NCBI GenBank assembly: GCA_001464505.1
Contig: LNEH01000139.1
Span: forward strand, 1-32,151
Reading direction: 5' to 3'
Length of the DNA stretch: 32,151 nucleotides
Source of the DNA: Verrucomicrobia bacterium Ga0077533
Lineage (GTDB): Bacteria; Verrucomicrobiota; Verrucomicrobiia; Opitutales; Opitutaceae
Under the pieces are notes generated by a model that was not told the DNA's origin, did no database searches, and saw only the letters and a program-made list of their open reading frames with translations. Made by a program: the position numbers and the translations under genes. Each line of letters starts with the position of its first letter. The first letter of the stretch is position 1. Positions 7,955 through 20,491 of the stretch are shown piece by piece.

Positions 7955-9223
7955 TTATTCTGCCAGCAGCACAAGCTGTTCTGACGATGAACCAGCCAAC
8001 TTGGCCAGCTTACACTGGGTTTGCAACAAGGCCGGGCTCATGCCCTCTGAACGCGTAAGCCGGTATTGCAGCACCGGTCGCGAAGGAGAGCCAATTGCTG
8101 GTTCAAAGCCATACTGCTGTAGGATGTGTTGGGCGATCACCTCTGCGAGCAATGGAGGAATAGCATTCCCGATCTGTTTGATACGGCTCGCGGCATTGCC
8201 ACAGAAATCAAACCGATCGGGAAAAGTCTGCAGGCGGGCGCATTCGCGTAAAGTATGAACAAATTCACGCGTCGCCGCACTCGTGATGGTGAGGCTGGGT
8301 TCGTCTGCGATCAGCCGTTTCAGTCCCGAGGGCGCTCCACCGCGGCGCTCCACTGGCATGCCATCCATCACCCGTCGGAAGGCACGCTTGCGAAACGAGG
8401 CGTGCTGTAGATGGGAAGGCAAGTGCTTCATAGTCTGTCCAGGCAGCAATCGGCTTACCCGTGCAATCTGGATTGCCGACAGCGGCGCAGAATAGTGGTC
8501 GGCAATATCGCTCGCACCAGCTCTCAGCCATTTCTGCAGTTCATTGCGCGGCCGACTGGCATAGGTTAGGCGGATAGATGGATCATTTCCGGTCGCTGGC
8601 AGATCGGTCAATGCCGAGCCTATTGTTAGCTCACTTTTCCGGAAAATGCTCCCAGTGAAGGGCGTCAACGTTGGCGGAAACTCAAAATCGTGCCCAAGCC
8701 TGTTGCCGACGATTAGCACGCGCTTACGCCGCTGGGGCACGCCGTAACCCTGAGCGTAAACCTTCTCCAAATTGACCGAGTAGCCGATATCCAGAAACGC
8801 CTCCACCGCTTCGACTACATGGTTGCCGCCAGCATTGGTTAGCAGTCCCTCGACATTCTCCATTACGAACCACTTGGGTCGAATTCCATCGAGGATTCTG
8901 ACGTAGTGCGCCAGTAGCGAATTGCGCGGATCCGCAGCCGACTTCGCCCCGGCACTGCTGAATCCCTGGCAAGGCGGCCCCCCGAGAAGTATATCCAACT
9001 CACCAGTCCGGACAGCGGCCCGTTTCAACAAATAACCTACCTGCGTCTCTCTGATGTCAGCAACCTCGCAAAAGGTCTCAGGGAAGTTTTGTCGGTAGGT
9101 ATCGACCGCGTCAGATTCGATATCTGCAGCGTAACGAATATCATAACCGGCCAGTTTGAAACCCAGCGAACAGCCACCGGCACCGGCGAAAAGACTTATG
9201 GCGGCGGGACGCAACGGAGGCAT
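7955..9223 (-). CDS. DNA (cytosine-5)-methyltransferase of a type II restriction-modification system
   Basis: This 422-residue enzyme transfers a methyl group from S-adenosylmethionine to C5 of a cytosine in the recognition site, protecting host DNA from the adjacent endonuclease. The conserved motifs occur in order: I LFAGAGGCSLGF (11-22), IV GGPPCQGFSSAG with catalytic C85, VI MENVEG (121-126), VIII QRRKRVLIVG, IX RECARLQTFPDRF, X QIGNAIPPLLAEV. The variable target-recognition region lies between VIII and IX. The open frame runs on upstream antisense through secA, but ATG 9223 places motif I at the normal distance from the start. It begins 32 bases after the secA stop with no clear ribosome site. 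The pair may rely on read-through from secA or on its own promoter inside the 3' end of secA. Confidence 0.93.
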   Translation of the reverse strand: MPPLRPAAISLFAGAGGCSLGFKLAGYDIRYAADIESDAVDTYRQNFPETFCEVADIRETQVGYLLKRAAVRTGELDILLGGPPCQGFSSAGAKSAADPRNSLLAHYVRILDGIRPKWFVMENVEGLLTNAGGNHVVEAVEAFLDIGYSVNLEKVYAQGYGVPQRRKRVLIVGNRLGHDFEFPPTLTPFTGSIFRKSELTIGSALTDLPATGNDPSIRLTYASRPRNELQKWLRAGASDIADHYSAPLSAIQIARVSRLLPGQTMKHLPSHLQHASFRKRAFRRVMDGMPVERRGGAPSGLKRLIADEPSLTITSAATREFVHTLRECARLQTFPDRFDFCGNAASRIKQIGNAIPPLLAEVIAQHILQQYGFEPAIGSPSRPVLQYRLTRSEGMSPALLQTQCKLAKLAGSSSEQLVLLAE

Positions 9224-9255
9224 ATCAGCAACCGTAGGCCTTGCCTCTCCATGTT

Positions 9256-12213
<2,958 letters not shown>

Positions 12214-12339
12214 TGAAGGGGAGGAATGAAAACTACGCCCGGAGGCTTGGCAAATGGCAAAATTCAGCCCGGCCGGCCCACTGCAAACCGCTGGGCCGCA
12301 AGGCGCGAGAGAAAATAATCAAGAATGTAATCAACCAAA

Positions 12340-12410
12340 GGTGGAGCGCGTTGCCCTCAACGCGCTTCGGGCGTTTTCCAAACAGCGCCTTGGGGGCAAG
12401 GCGCTCCACC
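12340..12410. repeat. Composite hairpin repeat, GGTGGA/TCCACC clamp (copy 2)
   Basis: The outer clamp GGTGGAGCGC ... GCGCTCCACC encloses two inner hairpins: GCGCGTTG-CCC-TCAACGCGC and GCGCCTTGGGGGCAAGGCGC. It lies in the 217-base spacer between secA and the purine permease gene, both on the minus strand. The rest of that spacer (12214-12339) shows nothing else that can be supported beyond a weak 30-codon frame. Confidence 0.8.
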
Positions 12411-12430
12411 TCAAGGCAGCACATCGGCGC

Positions 12431-13468
12431 TCAGTGCGCCGGCGGCGTGACCGAGTATTTCGCCCAATCCTTGACGAGGGCGTGCACGACCGGACTGCCC
12501 ACGCGGTAAGCGGCCTCCAGTGACGGGATCAGGCCCGCGTATTCCGCGACCATGCTCTCCGCGGCGGTCTGGCCGGCGGGCGGCATGGAGAAATTGCTGC
12601 CGGTGCGCAGAAAGAGCACGCGGGAGAAATCCACTTTCTTCCGCGCCGCGAGCCGCGTGAGGGCGTTGGCGATGCCATGGTCCTCCATGTTGGTCATGGC
12701 GCAGCGGCCCTCCCCTTTCGTATAGAGCCTCGTCCAGTCGTCGGCCCATTGCTGCATCCGGGCGCCGTGCCAGTAACGCGAGGAAGCGAAACTGTCACCG
12801 ATGATAACCTTCGGCGGGGCGAGGGCGGCGGGGAATCCGGTGTATTGCGCCCGATGCGCCTGGGCGACCGCGTCGTCGTAGAGTTCGACATTTTTTGTCA
12901 GGTGGTAAGCCCAGTCGACGAGTGAAGGGTTGAGGACCCACGCCATTGGTTTGGGCGCCCAACCGGGAATAACGGGCTGGGTCAGCGGGGTCTTGTTGCC
13001 CAGCGCCATGATGCCATAGGGCCAGTCCTTTGGCGCCTCGGCCGTGTCGATCTCGTAGGCGATGTCGCCATCGATCACGTGCCGCGCCCAAGCCGCGCTG
13101 CCCTCGGTCGCCACATGCGGACTGACGCCGGCGATGCCGTTGACCAGCCAATAAGTCTGCGAAAAATCAAAGCGCGGATCCAGGCCCAGCGCCAACAGCT
13201 GCAGGCCGCAGCGGACCGTGGTGCCCGACACGACGCCGTAAACGCCCTGGTCGTTGAAGCGCACCGGGTGGTCGAGGCCGGGCACGGTGAGGGTGCCGGT
13301 AAGTTTTTCGCGCTCGACCCAGTATTGGAATTCGCCGGGTTTGTCGCCGGTGTCGGCGCCGTATTCGAAGGTGGCGACGACGATCACCTTGGGGCGGATC
13401 AGGTCGGCCGCGGTGAGTGCGGCGGCGGAAAGCAGGAGGAGCAACGAGCGGCAGAGTGCGTGGACCAT
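12431..13468 (-). CDS. Periplasmic purine nucleoside permease-like protein (NUP family)
   Basis: This 345-residue exported protein has an N-terminal signal peptide, MVHALCRSLLLLLSAAALTAA, with probable cleavage near residue 21. The mature part starts DLIRPKVIVVATFEYGADTG. Segments such as TYWLVNGIAGVSPHVATEGS, PFTA-like strands and NMEDHGIANALTRLAA are typical of the NUP family, which is related to nucleoside phosphorylases. In fungi the family has been linked to purine nucleoside uptake. In bacteria a periplasmic nucleoside-binding or hydrolysing role is inferred but unproven. The ATG at 13468 is chosen because it directly precedes the signal peptide; the open frame extends 26 codons upstream without coding character. 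A composite hairpin lies upstream at 13526-13599 and another just downstream at 12340-12410. Confidence 0.85.
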   Translation of the reverse strand: MVHALCRSLLLLLSAAALTAADLIRPKVIVVATFEYGADTGDKPGEFQYWVEREKLTGTLTVPGLDHPVRFNDQGVYGVVSGTTVRCGLQLLALGLDPRFDFSQTYWLVNGIAGVSPHVATEGSAAWARHVIDGDIAYEIDTAEAPKDWPYGIMALGNKTPLTQPVIPGWAPKPMAWVLNPSLVDWAYHLTKNVELYDDAVAQAHRAQYTGFPAALAPPKVIIGDSFASSRYWHGARMQQWADDWTRLYTKGEGRCAMTNMEDHGIANALTRLAARKKVDFSRVLFLRTGSNFSMPPAGQTAAESMVAEYAGLIPSLEAAYRVGSPVVHALVKDWAKYSVTPPAH

Positions 13469-13525
13469 GATTGTATGTTCAGCAATCCTTGCGCCATTGC
13501 AAGCGACGGTCTGTGCCTGGCTGAA

Positions 13526-13599
13526 GGTGGAGCGCGTTGGCCTCAACGCGCTGTCGCCCCCTGCTCAAGACCAACGCGTTGGGGTCAACGCGTTCCACC
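13526..13599. repeat. Composite hairpin repeat, GGTGGA/TCCACC clamp (copy 3)
   Basis: The outer arms GGTGGAGCGCG and CGCGTTCCACC enclose inner hairpins GCGCGTTG-GCC-TCAACGCGC and AACGCGTTGGGGTCAACGCGTT. It lies directly after the stop of the UDP-glucuronate decarboxylase gene and before the purine permease gene on the minus strand. It could serve as a transcript end or mRNA stabiliser. Confidence 0.8.
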
Positions 13600-13607
13600 T
13601 CAAACCC

Positions 13608-14534
<927 letters not shown>

Positions 14535-14829
14535 GGTGAAAAGTGAGTGTGAAAGTGATAGTGAGGAGATGTCCCTTGGCGAGCCTCCAGTGCGCGGTGC
14601 TCCAGATCATCACACCCGACGGCTTCGGGCATGGGACGCTTGGTAACCAAACCGCCGCATCCTGACCGTCCCCTTCCGGTCACGCGATTCCCGTGAAGCA
14701 CCTCCACCATAATCCCACCGCCGGCGGCGGGCAACTGGCCAACCCGGGCGGACCGGCTGCGGTTCGCGGTTCGCAGCTTGCGCCCGCCAAAATCCGTCTA
14801 CACCATTTTTTGCCAGTCGCAGTTACCCC
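14535..14829. other. Divergent intergenic region between uxs and the SIR2 gene
   Basis: About 295 bases separate two divergent genes. Apart from the tandem GTGA array next to uxs, I see no clear -10/-35 pair, no terminator and no convincing small gene. The region should carry promoters for both directions. A GC-rich stretch with short GGCGG/CCGCC complementarity lies near 14720-14750, but it is not a strong hairpin. Confidence 0.5.
14536..14566. repeat. Short GTGANN tandem repeat in front of uxs
   Basis: The run GTGAAAA GTGAGT GTGAAA GTGATA GTGAGG is a five-unit near-tandem array with a period of about six bases. It occupies the leader of uxs, where on the coding strand it reads as CTATCAC/TTTCAC units. 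Confidence 0.6.
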
Positions 14830-15738
14830 ATGCTCCAAACGGCTCCTCTCGGTCAGGATTTCTTCTGGGACGACCTTCTCGAATACATCGAGGAGCGTCG
14901 GGTGATTCCCATTGTCGGCGCCGAGCTGCTCACCGTGTCCGATGGGGCCGGCGGCGAGATTCCATTCCAGCGCCTCCTTGCGCAAAAGCTCGCCGAGCGT
15001 TTCCGCATCCCCGCCGACGACTGCACGGGCGACGACGCGCTGCACCAAGTAGTCTGCCGCTACCTTCAGCGCGGTGGGCGGCGCGAGGAAGTTTATCCGC
15101 GCCTGCGCAACCTGATGAAGGAACTCGCGCCGCCCGTGCCCGAGCCGCTCCGCCAGCTCGCGCGCATCCGGCATTTCAATCTCTTCGTCACGACCACCTT
15201 CGACTCGCTGCTCGCACAGGCGCTCGACGAGGAACGGCATGGCGGTGCGGCCAACACCACTTCGCTGGCCTACGCGCCGAACCACAATCAGGATCTCCCC
15301 GCCGACGCCCGCCGCGCCTCCACGCCGACCGTGTTTCATCTGCTCGGCCGCCTCTCCGCCTCGCCCGACTACGTCATCACCGAGGAGGACACACTGGAGT
15401 TTTTCACCTCGATGCAGACGGAGTCGAAGCGCCCCAACGTCCTGCTCGACGAGCTGAAGACCTCCCACCTGCTCCTCATCGGCAACACGTTTCCCGACTG
15501 GCTTACGCGCTTCTTCATCCGCATCGCGAAAAACGGCCGCCTCTCCCTCCAGCGCGAGGAACTCGAAATCGTCGCCGACCGCCGCACGCACCAGGACCAG
15601 AACCTCGTGCTCTTCCTGAAGAACTTTTCCTACCGCACGCAGATCTTCGAGCAGGGCAACGCCGCCGACTTCGTCCGAGCGCCAGCGAGTCGAAACCCGC
15701 CGCCCCAGCCGCTCCCGCCACGCCCGCCGTCGAGATGA
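14830..15738 (+). CDS. SIR2-like domain protein
   Basis: This frame encodes 302 residues. The SIR2-like features are VIPIVGAELL (25-34), equivalent to the NAD-binding GAG loop; FVTTTFDSLLAQAL (119-132), equivalent to the TTNxD motif with Asn replaced by Thr; and TVFHLLGRLSASPDYVITEE (167-186) with H170 as candidate catalytic His. SIR2-like proteins of defence systems hydrolyse NAD. The last 20 or so residues are proline/arginine-rich, look like read-through in the wrong frame, and end in a TGA overlapping the TIR ATG. In related proteins, as I recall them, SIR2 and TIR domains form one chain, so this stop probably reflects a frame break or a designed overlap. The ATG is at 14830; no strong ribosome site is seen. 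Confidence 0.8.
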   Translation: MLQTAPLGQDFFWDDLLEYIEERRVIPIVGAELLTVSDGAGGEIPFQRLLAQKLAERFRIPADDCTGDDALHQVVCRYLQRGGRREEVYPRLRNLMKELAPPVPEPLRQLARIRHFNLFVTTTFDSLLAQALDEERHGGAANTTSLAYAPNHNQDLPADARRASTPTVFHLLGRLSASPDYVITEEDTLEFFTSMQTESKRPNVLLDELKTSHLLLIGNTFPDWLTRFFIRIAKNGRLSLQREELEIVADRRTHQDQNLVLFLKNFSYRTQIFEQGNAADFVRAPASRNPPPQPLPPRPPSR

Positions 15739-16190
15739 AACCCGGCGCCGTCTTCCTCAGTTACGCGAGCCAGGACGCCGAGCCGGTAAAGCGCATCCGC
15801 GACGCCCTGGAAGCCGCCGGCATCGAGGTGTGGTTCGACCAGCGCCGCCTCGAGGGCGGCGATGACTTCGACCAGCAGATAAGAAAGAACATCCGCGGCT
15901 GTTCGCTCTTCCTTCCGGTCATTTCCTCCAACACCGAATCCCGCCACGAAGGCTACTTCCGTCTCGAATGGGCCCTTGCCGTCGAGCGCGCCAAGCTCAT
16001 CGCCGAGACGATCCCCTTCATTCTCCCCCTCGCCATCGACAGCGTCCCCGATCAGGGCGCGCTCGTGCCGGAGCGTTTTCTGCAGGTGCAGTGGACCCGC
16101 CTCCCCGGCGGCGGCGCCACGCCGGAGTTCGTCGAGCGGATGGTCCGCCTCATCCGCGACTACCGGAAGCGCGAGCGCGGCCTGCTCTGA
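15735..16190 (+). CDS. TIR-domain protein, overlapping the SIR2 gene
   Basis: The 151-residue product is almost exactly one TIR domain. It starts MKPGAVFLSYASQDAEPVK, followed by GIEVWFDQRRLEGGDDFDQQ (BB-loop region), CSLFLPVISSNTESR, and GYFRLEWALA with the glutamate that is catalytic in NAD-cleaving TIR domains. Its ATG overlaps the SIR2 stop in an ATGA arrangement. The frame is also open upstream through an Ala/Pro-rich linker (SASESKPAAPAAPATPAVE) that is coding-like and sits in the -1 frame relative to SIR2. Either a coupled separate protein is made, or the original product was a SIR2-TIR fusion now split by a one-base loss. Both domain types consume NAD in known immune systems. The downstream partner is the STAND protein. 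Confidence 0.82.
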   Translation: MKPGAVFLSYASQDAEPVKRIRDALEAAGIEVWFDQRRLEGGDDFDQQIRKNIRGCSLFLPVISSNTESRHEGYFRLEWALAVERAKLIAETIPFILPLAIDSVPDQGALVPERFLQVQWTRLPGGGATPEFVERMVRLIRDYRKRERGLL

Positions 16191-16204
16191 ATGCGGCCAA
16201 ACCC

Positions 16205-16288
16205 AACGCTCAACGCTTAACTTTTAACGCTCAATGTCTGAATCCGATCAATTAGACGTTAAACGTTCAGCGTTAAACGTTCAGCGTT
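16205..16288. repeat. Inverted repeat built from 7-base units, covering the STAND start codon
   Basis: The left arm is a near-tandem array of AACGCTC-like 7-mers (16205-16238) and the right arm an array of ACGTTAA/ACGTTCA 7-mers (16255-16288). They pair at about 26 of 34 positions around a 16-base loop. The ATG of the STAND gene (16234) lies at the end of the left arm and the right arm is translated. It is unrelated in base composition to the GC-rich genes on both sides. Confidence 0.75.
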
Positions 16289-19200
16289 CCGGCGCCGCCG
16301 AGTTCATCGACCGCGACAATCCGTGGCCGGGCCTCGCCTCGTTCACCGAGGACGCGCGCGGGTTTTTCTTCGGCCGCGAAAAGGAAACCGACGAACTCTC
16401 CCGCCTCGTCCGCCGCCAGACGCTCACCGTCCTCTTCGGCCAGTCCGGCCTCGGCAAATCTTCGCTCCTGCACGCCGGCCTCTTCCCGCTCCTGCGCGAA
16501 ACCGACCATCTGCCGCTCTACCTGCGTCTCGACCACGCACCGACCACCCCCGCGCTTGCCGACCAGGTGAGGTCTGCGCTCACGGTCGCCTTCGCCGCCG
16601 TCAAGGCCGACGCGCCTGCCTTCCGCGCCGATGAGACGCTCTGGGAATACTTTCACCGCAAGGACGTCGACATCTGGTCCGCGAAGAACCGCCTGCTCAC
16701 GCCCGTCCTCGCCTTCGACCAGTTCGAGGAGATTTTCACCCTCGGCCGGGCCGATGAAACCTGCCGCGAACGCTCGCGCGTCTTCCTCGCCGAGCTGGCC
16801 TGCCTCGTCGAAAACCGCGCGCCCGTCGCCGTGCAGGCCAAGCTCGACCGCGGCGAGCTCGACCCCGCGCGCTTCAATTTCACCAAACCCTCCTGCTCGG
16901 TCATCCTCAGCCTGCGCGAGGATTTCCTCCCCGACCTCGAAAGCCTCAAGCAGGCGATGCCCGCGCTCGTCCACAACCGCCTCCGTCTGAAGAAGCTCAG
17001 CGGCACGCAGGCGCTCGAGATCGTGACGAAGCCCGCGCCGCACCTCCTCGCCGAGGGCGTCGCGGAAAAAATCGTCGAGTTCGTCGCCGGCGCGCGCGGC
17101 GGCTCCGCCGAACGCCTCGCCGAGCTCGATGTCGAGCCGCCGCTGCTCTCCGTCATCTGCCGCGAGCTCAACGACCGCCGCCGCGCCCTCGGTCAGGAAA
17201 AAATCACCGCCGACCTTGTCTCGGGCAACCGCCGCGAAATCCTCACCGACTTCTACGAACGCAGCGTGGCCGACCTGCCCGCCGCGATGCGCAACTTCAT
17301 CGAGGACCACCTGCTCACGAAGTCCGGCTTCCGCGACAATTTCGCGCTCGAAACCGCCCTCGGGTTCCCCGGCGTCACCCAGGCGCTCATCGACACGCTG
17401 GTCGCCCGCCGCCTCCTTCGCGTCGAGGACCGGCTCCTCGCCGAGGTCGTCCGCAACGCCCGCGACGCGCGCCAGCAGCGCATCGCCCTCGAGGAGGCTC
17501 AGGAGCGCGAACGCCTCGCCCTCGCCGCCATCGTGCGCCAGGCGCGCCGCCAGCGTTTCATGATCGCCGGGCTCGCGCTCGCGGTCGTCGGCCTGTGCAT
17601 TGGCGCGTTTTTTGGCATCCGCGCCCAGCACCGCGCGGCCGAGCTGGCCGGTCAGGCGGAGCTGGCGACCGGCTCGCGGCTGCTCGACGAGGGCCAGACG
17701 GGTGACGGTCTCGCCCACCTTGTGGCCGCCGCCCGGCGCGACCAAGGCCACAGCGTGGCCGCCACGCGCATCGTCTCCTCGCTGGCCGCGCACAATTTCC
17801 TGCTGCCCGTCGGCGCGACGCTCAAGCTGCCCTCACCCGCCACTTATGCGCTCATCCTCGCCGATGGCCGCTCCGCGTTGCTCCTCTGCGAGGACAGCCG
17901 CGTGCGCGTGCTTGACCTCGTGGAGTGGAAGGTCGCCCAAGAGTTTTCGTTCGCCCAAAAAATCCAACTGCAAGGCCTCCGCGTCGCCGCGAAAAATCCC
18001 GCGGTCTTCGCCGTCGCGCTCGTCGACGGCACCGTGCAGGTCTGTGACACCGCCACCGGCCGGCCGAGGGGGAAACCCATCACCCCGCCCAACCTCGCGA
18101 AGGTTCGGGTTGAGCCCGGACGGCCGCTGGCTGGCGGCGAATCGAGGAACGACCACCGTGTTCGACGCCGCCACCGGAGAGGAGCGCTTCCAGGGTGAAC
18201 ATTTTAACCTCTCCATGGCGTCTAACCGGGCGACCTGGAATCCCTTTAGCCCCGACAGCAGTCGCATCGCCATGCCTTTCTGGGATTTTCCAGAGTTTGC
18301 GGAAGACACCAAATACCTAAGTTCTGCTTCGATGCTGCTGTCAGTCCCCGATGGAAGGGCACTGGCCTCCCGGCGATTTGAAATCCCATCCGATGTCAAC
18401 GGTCCGAACAACTTCAGCGCCGACGGCACGCGCGTCCTCATGCTCGGGTGGGGGTCAGGAAAAGCAGGCAGTGGCACTGCCCGAACACCCTATGCTGTGG
18501 TCTGCGATGCCACCACCCTCCTGCCGATCGGGCCGGAGATTTTGTTTCCTGTGACCAACGGATGGAACGAGTTCCTGCTGACACCGGACGGTAACCGGGT
18601 CGTTTTCAATCTGGCGGGCGACCGCGGCGCCCGGGTTTACGATGTCAAGACCGGCCAGCTCGCTTTTCCCGAGCTGCCCCATGGCGCCACCTTCACCGGC
18701 ATCGGGATCAGCGACGACAGCGGCATCTACGCCACCAACTCGATCGACGGCGAGATCCGGCTCTGGGATTTGCGGACGGGGGCGCTGTTTGCCGAATCCA
18801 CCTTCAAGCTCGACCGCCGCGGCTCGGCCGCCCTCTCGCCCGATGGCCGAACCGTGTTCGTGTTTTCCCCGACCGGCGAGGCCTACCGGCTCGAGGTCTC
18901 CCGTGGCCCGGCGGCGCCGCTGGTGCTGCCGCGCCCGGCGGGTGTCTCGTTTGGTGTCAGTCTGGCGGAGAAGGCGCCCGCGCGCGTCCTGTATTTTACG
19001 AACACGGCGACCACGATGTTTGATGTCGCGGCGGGTCGGCAGATCGACGGCGGTTTTGCGCTGCCGCAGAGAATCCTCGGTTCCGCCCGCCGCCCCGACG
19101 ATTCGACAGTGCGGCCGCCGCCGCCGGGCGCACCCTCTGGCGGTGGGGCGAAGGCGGCGCACTCCGGGAAACCACCATTGCCGATCCCATGCCGAGCTCG

Positions 19201-20334
19201 CCCGTTCCTCCGCTGATACTCAGTCAAAACCGGCATCTCGCCGCGATTTTCGGTCTGGACGGCACGGGGGGTTCGGCAACAGTAAAAATGTCGAACATCG
19301 ATTTCTGGGATCTTCGCACCGGAAAGAAATTCATTGGGATCACCGCCGACGACGTGATTTTTTTATGGCGATTTGAGACCACCGATTTCAGTTCCGACGA
19401 CCAGCGGTTCGTGGTGCGCGAAAACACGGAGGACGGAGCGCTGCGTGTTTACGGGATTGGCGATGGGAAACTCCTGTTCCAGCTCTCGCCGGAGGGCAGC
19501 GCCAGCTTTCACGCCGCCCGCTTCACCCACGATGGCACGCGACTGCTGACCGGCAACGCCTGGGGCACGTTGCAGATTTGGGATGGCGTTTCGGGCAAGC
19601 CGCTGCAGTCGATCCAGGCGCACAGCTACGGACTCGACCGCATCGATTTCTCGCCGGACGGCCGCTACTATGCCACCAACTCGGCGGACGGCACCGCGCA
19701 GGTGCGCGACGCCGCGACCCACGAACCGGTCGGTGCGCCGCTCGTCCACGCCGCCACCGTGAACCGGGTGCAATTCAGCGCCGACAACACCCGTGTGGCC
19801 ACCTCGACCACCACCGGCGCAGTCCGCGTATGGGATCTGCGCACCGGACTGCCGCTGCACGATCCGCTCAAGCACGCCGTCGGCAACAACCCCAACCTGG
19901 ATTTCAGCGCCGACGGAAAGTTCCTCTTGACCCACTACGCAACGGGCGACGCCCGGGCGACGCGGCTCTGGGCCGCTCCGCCGACCGGACCTGCGCGGCA
20001 GGCGCCACCGTGGCTGCTGCGGCTCGCCACCATCTGCGCCGGCCGGCGGCTCGATGACTCAGCCAAGATTGTGAGCGCGTTGGACGAATTCGACCGGCTC
20101 GACGAACTCCGCCGAGAAATCGCCGCGCTCCCCGACGACGCTCCGTTCGCCGCGTGGGGCAAATGGTTCCTCTCCACCGATGCGGCGCGCCCCATCGCGC
20201 CGAGTTTTACTGTCACACCCGCCGAAGCGCAAAAACTCGCGGAAACATTGGCGAAAGTGACCCCCGCCACCCCGCCTCCCGCCGCGCCGACCCCCGCAAC
20301 GACCCCCGCGCCGACCCCCGCGCCGAGGCCGTGA
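16234..20334 (+). pseudogene. nSTAND NTPase with membrane segment and WD40-like propeller, two compensating frameshifts
   Basis: Three segments together encode about 1,366 residues. Segment 1 (16234 to about 18102) has the STAND NTPase: FFFGREKETDEL, Walker A FGQSGLGKSS with K75, Walker B VLAFDQFEEIF (D162, E165, E166). A transmembrane helix follows (IAGLALAVVGLCIGAFFGI, about 445-463), then the first propeller blades. After NLAK an extra G near 18102-18103 shifts the frame; segment 2 (about 18104-19111) continues FGLSPDGRWLAANRGTTTVF. A missing base after STV near 19111 restores the first frame: AAAAGRTLWRWGEGG. Segment 3 has blades such as RVWDLRTGLPL and a Pro/Ala-rich tail. If the indels are real, only the NTPase, membrane helix and start of the propeller are made, ending at 18198. 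Sequencing error is the main alternative. The ATG at 16234 lies within an inverted repeat, and no other early start codon is in frame. Confidence 0.82.
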
Positions 20335-20368
20335 GCCACTGTTTGCCGTCACGCCACGACGGAAAACA

Positions 20369-20434
20369 TTAGCCCCCGGCCTCGTAGCGCGCCTTGCGCA
20401 AGTTGATGAGGCCGTCGGGGGTGAAGGCCGCGCC
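20369..20434 (-). pseudogene. Tiny remnant of tgt (third copy)
   Basis: On the minus strand this reads GAAFTPDGLINLR, identical to Tgt residues 282-294, then KARYEAGG and a stop at 20369. The last residues resemble the RYEAG near the end of the larger tgt fragment, so an internal deletion seems to have joined the two parts. It lies just downstream of the relE-like gene, in the same orientation as the other tgt copies. Confidence 0.7.
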
Positions 20435-20491
20435 GCCGCTGTCTATCGTCGCCGGCAGGCTCGGCGAACCCGCACCGTCCACCGGGCTTGC

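Noticed and set aside
12226-12318. 30-codon plus-strand frame with a GGGGAGG just before its ATG, divergent from secA
   Set aside because: The purine run is too close to the ATG for a good ribosome site, the peptide has no recognisable features, and no further support exists.
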